Below are positions 53,464 through 53,750 of a stretch of 53,750 nt of DNA, piece by piece. A model generated the notes under the pieces. That model was not told where the DNA came from. It saw only the letters and a program-made list of their open reading frames with translations, and searched no databases. A program made the position numbers and the translations under genes. The DNA comes from Candidatus Thorarchaeota archaeon. GTDB taxonomy: Archaea > Asgardarchaeota > Thorarchaeia > Thorarchaeales > Thorarchaeaceae. The first letter of the stretch is position 1. Each line of letters starts with the position of its first letter. The stretch is from NCBI GenBank assembly GCA_016840855.1, contig JAEORO010000184.1:1-53750 (forward strand), written 5' to 3'.

Positions 53464-53655
53464 ATGTTAAAAGAGCATATAGAAGGGTCACAAGAAGTCA
53501 AGACTTCGAACACATTTGAGGAATACAAAATTGGAGATGATAATTTCGAGAATTTCTGTCGAACGACAATTCGAAGAATGAATGACAAAGAGTCTTCAAT
53601 AGAGGTAACTGTCCGACAGATCAAGCGACTTAGGTCGGACCTAAGAAGAAGGTAG
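53464..53655 (+). CDS. small charged protein of unknown function
   Basis: A protein of about 63 residues, strongly charged, with no membrane segment. The C-terminus is helical and basic (VTVRQIKRLRSDLRRR). No family recognised. The divergent position from corA and a TATA-like AAGTATTAAGT about 25 bases before ATG 53464 support a leaderless gene, but length and composition alone do not prove it. Confidence 0.45.
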   Translation: MLKEHIEGSQEVKTSNTFEEYKIGDDNFENFCRTTIRRMNDKESSIEVTVRQIKRLRSDLRRR

Positions 53656-53750
53656 ATGTTATAGCTTCAGTCCCGATAGCACAGAAAGAGATGAATTTAG
53701 TGTGGTAAACAAGAGCTATCGTTCTATCTTACTCACTCTACTTCAATCCA

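Noticed and set aside
1..53750. tRNA, rRNA, insertion sequences, CRISPR
   Set aside because: I scanned the intergenic stretches for T-loop-like and anticodon-arm patterns, terminal repeats around transposase-like genes and regular short repeats and found none. A covariance-model search could still reveal a small RNA such as a C/D box guide.

Overview
The window is chromosomal DNA from an archaeon. The threonyl-tRNA synthetase has the archaea-specific N-terminal editing domain. Starts vary between ATG, GTG and TTG, and several of the unusual ones are fixed by good Shine-Dalgarno sequences. TATA-like boxes sit where leaderless archaeal transcripts would begin, and the surface proteins are of the large C-terminally anchored archaeal kind. 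The moderate base composition, giant calcium-loop and beta-propeller surface protein, tandem M29 peptidases and an OB-fold of SOSS-B/hSSB1 type fit an Asgard archaeon, perhaps Thorarchaeota-like. That placement is inference. I see no rRNA, tRNA, CRISPR array, IS element or prophage.

Layout. 1-9.3 kb: pyruvate phosphate dikinase, an SDR-type L-threonine 3-dehydrogenase, a membrane-fused alpha/beta hydrolase, an orphan family-5 solute-binding protein and threonine ammonia-lyase. 9.3-11.5 kb: a small membrane protein with a winged-helix regulator, a decayed acetyltransferase pseudogene, and an intact relative beside it. 11.6-17.3 kb: a saccharopine-dehydrogenase-family enzyme, threonyl-tRNA synthetase, a small Ig-like surface protein and a flavin disulfide oxidoreductase. 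17.3-32.3 kb: one 14.6-kb gene for a 4,881-residue surface protein. It is preceded by a leader that could fold two ways around its ribosome site and followed by a clear stem-loop.

32.4-36.3 kb: a TauE-type exporter, a GNAT/OB-fold fusion, a small EF-Tu-domain-2 protein, a PduO cobalamin adenosyltransferase, and a BtrH-like cysteine enzyme translated from a ribosome site made of the last codons of the padR gene before it. 37-41.9 kb: a molybdopterin oxidoreductase (divergent from padR) with a two-cluster ferredoxin segment spliced into its C-terminal domain, a DinB protein, an ArsB/CitMHS-type carrier and a membrane zinc-ribbon protein. 42-53.7 kb: a secreted propeller protein, two tandem M29 aminopeptidases, an SCP2-domain protein, an Lrp/AsnC-type regulator, an MFS transporter, a methyltransferase, an HD nucleotidase, an EamA exporter, CorA and two small unknowns.

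How they fit together. Amino-acid use is a recurrent theme: two threonine-degrading enzymes, a lysine/saccharopine-type dehydrogenase, peptidases, a peptide-type binding protein and PPDK. This suits a peptide- and amino-acid-using heterotroph that needs gluconeogenesis. Four exported proteins end in a transmembrane helix plus basic tail. The most unusual items are the giant protein with its leader, the ferredoxin-interrupted molybdoenzyme with the padR/BtrH-like operon, and the GNAT-OB fusion.
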